Assembly: GCA_017164015.1 (NCBI GenBank) | Contig: CP071065.1 | Coordinates: 4,813,918 to 4,877,917 of the forward strand | Source of the DNA: Nostoc sp. UHCC 0702 | GTDB lineage: Bacteria; Cyanobacteriota; Cyanobacteriia; Cyanobacteriales; Nostocaceae | DNA: 64,000 nucleotides | Reading direction: 5' to 3' | Part shown: positions 63,625 to 64,000 of the stretch, in pieces | How the letters are laid out: each line of letters begins with the position of its first letter | Position numbering within the stretch: the first letter of the stretch is position 1 | Position numbers and translations under genes: made by a program | Notes under the pieces: generated by a model | Database searches by the model: none | What the model was told of the DNA's origin: nothing | The model's input: only the letters and a program-made list of their open reading frames with translations

Positions 63625-64000
63625 ATGAAAAAAGACTTCATGTTTACATCAGAATCAGTCACCGAGGGACATCCTGATAAACTTTGCGATCAGATCAGTG
63701 ATGCGATCGTAGATCGTTTTTTACAGCAAGACCCCTTCTCTAGAGTGATCACAGAATGTGCTGTATCCACAGGCATAGTTTTCATAGCTGCTAGATTTGA
63801 ACCTAACGCTAATGTAGATTTTACTACTATAGCTAGACAGGTAATTGATCAGATTGGTTACGAACAAAAAGAATTTAATGGTAAGACCTGTAGTATTTTG
63901 ACCAGCTTAAGAGAACTACCGCCTAACGAATATCATTTATTTAATGAAACAAGTCTGTCTGACGAAGAAATAGAAAAAATTACTGTTAACAATCAAGCCA
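63625..64000 (+). CDS. Divergent S-adenosylmethionine synthetase-like protein, N-terminal part
   Basis: The N-terminal 125 residues are visible before the window ends. FTSESVTEGHPDKLCDQISD is the conserved MetK N-terminal motif (ATP-binding histidine in EGHPDK). Later residues (VITECAVSTGIVFIAARFE, then QVIDQIGY) still follow the family, but the region after QIGY (KEFNGKTCSILTSLREL, then PPNEYHLFNE) departs from ordinary MetK. It may therefore be a paralogue rather than the housekeeping enzyme. The ATG at 63625 follows the ATPase gene by 49 bp on the same strand. Confidence 0.8.
   Translation, partial: MKKDFMFTSESVTEGHPDKLCDQISDAIVDRFLQQDPFSRVITECAVSTGIVFIAARFEPNANVDFTTIARQVIDQIGYEQKEFNGKTCSILTSLRELPPNEYHLFNETSLSDEEIEKITVNNQA

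Overview
The window looks like chromosomal DNA of a filamentous, probably heterocystous (Nostoc/Anabaena-type) cyanobacterium. The evidence is the frequent HIP1 octamer GCGATCGC, the abundant short tandemly repeated repeats (heptamers such as GGGGACT, TAATTGG and CAACTGA), the dispersed palindromic repeats and MITEs, and cyanobacterial genes such as ycf54, crtE, dapL and the CcdA/Ccs1 cytochrome c maturation pair. No plasmid or prophage hallmark was seen.

Layout. 1-3.6 kb: end of an AI-2E-type permease, then an IS200/IS605 element (tnpA plus a tnpB broken by a MITE) inserted in the 3' end of a Nudix gene. 3.6-12.4 kb: core metabolism (folD, crtE, a divergent PAP2 protein, ycf54, pdxJ, murF) with many repeats and a broken DUF4058 gene. 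13.3-20.5 kb: a cluster of small envelope or stress-type genes (adhesin/bactofilin-like membrane protein, DUF3122, periplasmic rhodanese, cNMP-binding, cupin, split-barrel flavin protein, PspC-domain, zinc-ribbon, DUF2807 lipoprotein, TerB-like), with a conserved 65-bp block before two of them and a P-type ATPase remnant. 21-31 kb: an EAL-GAF-GGDEF protein, leuC and leuD separated by nested MITEs, a Ser/Thr kinase, dapL and a HEAT-repeat protein. 31.4-32.7 kb: a His-rich PadR regulator with a palindromic operator and a [2Fe-2S] thioredoxin-like partner.

34.2-44.3 kb: nine same-strand genes that read as a type IV secretion-like cluster (VirB2-, B3-, B4-, B5-, B6-, B8-, B8-, B10- and B9-like) with no VirB11, VirD4, relaxase or lytic transglycosylase alongside. 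This is the most unusual system in the window. The motor VirB4 is the best supported member. The others are inferred from topology, gene order and weak family resemblance.

44.3-64 kb: 2H phosphoesterase, YCII protein, SRP RNA, a phasin-like protein, queF, a pstS gene split by a second IS200/IS605 element with intact tnpB and tnpA, ccdA-ccs1, an OmpR-type response regulator, an HTH-NACHT NTPase (candidate defence protein), a rhodanese lacking its cysteine, an RNase D-type exonuclease, a Tat-type aldo/keto reductase, a stress flavin-binding protein, a P2A-type cation ATPase, and the start of a divergent S-adenosylmethionine synthetase.

The window also shows active genome remodelling. Two IS605-type insertions hit genes, at least three MITE families are present (one copy nested in another, one inside tnpB), and tandem repeats supply stop codons or even the start codon of neighbouring genes. 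All family assignments come from reading the sequence and remembered family motifs; no database search was run.
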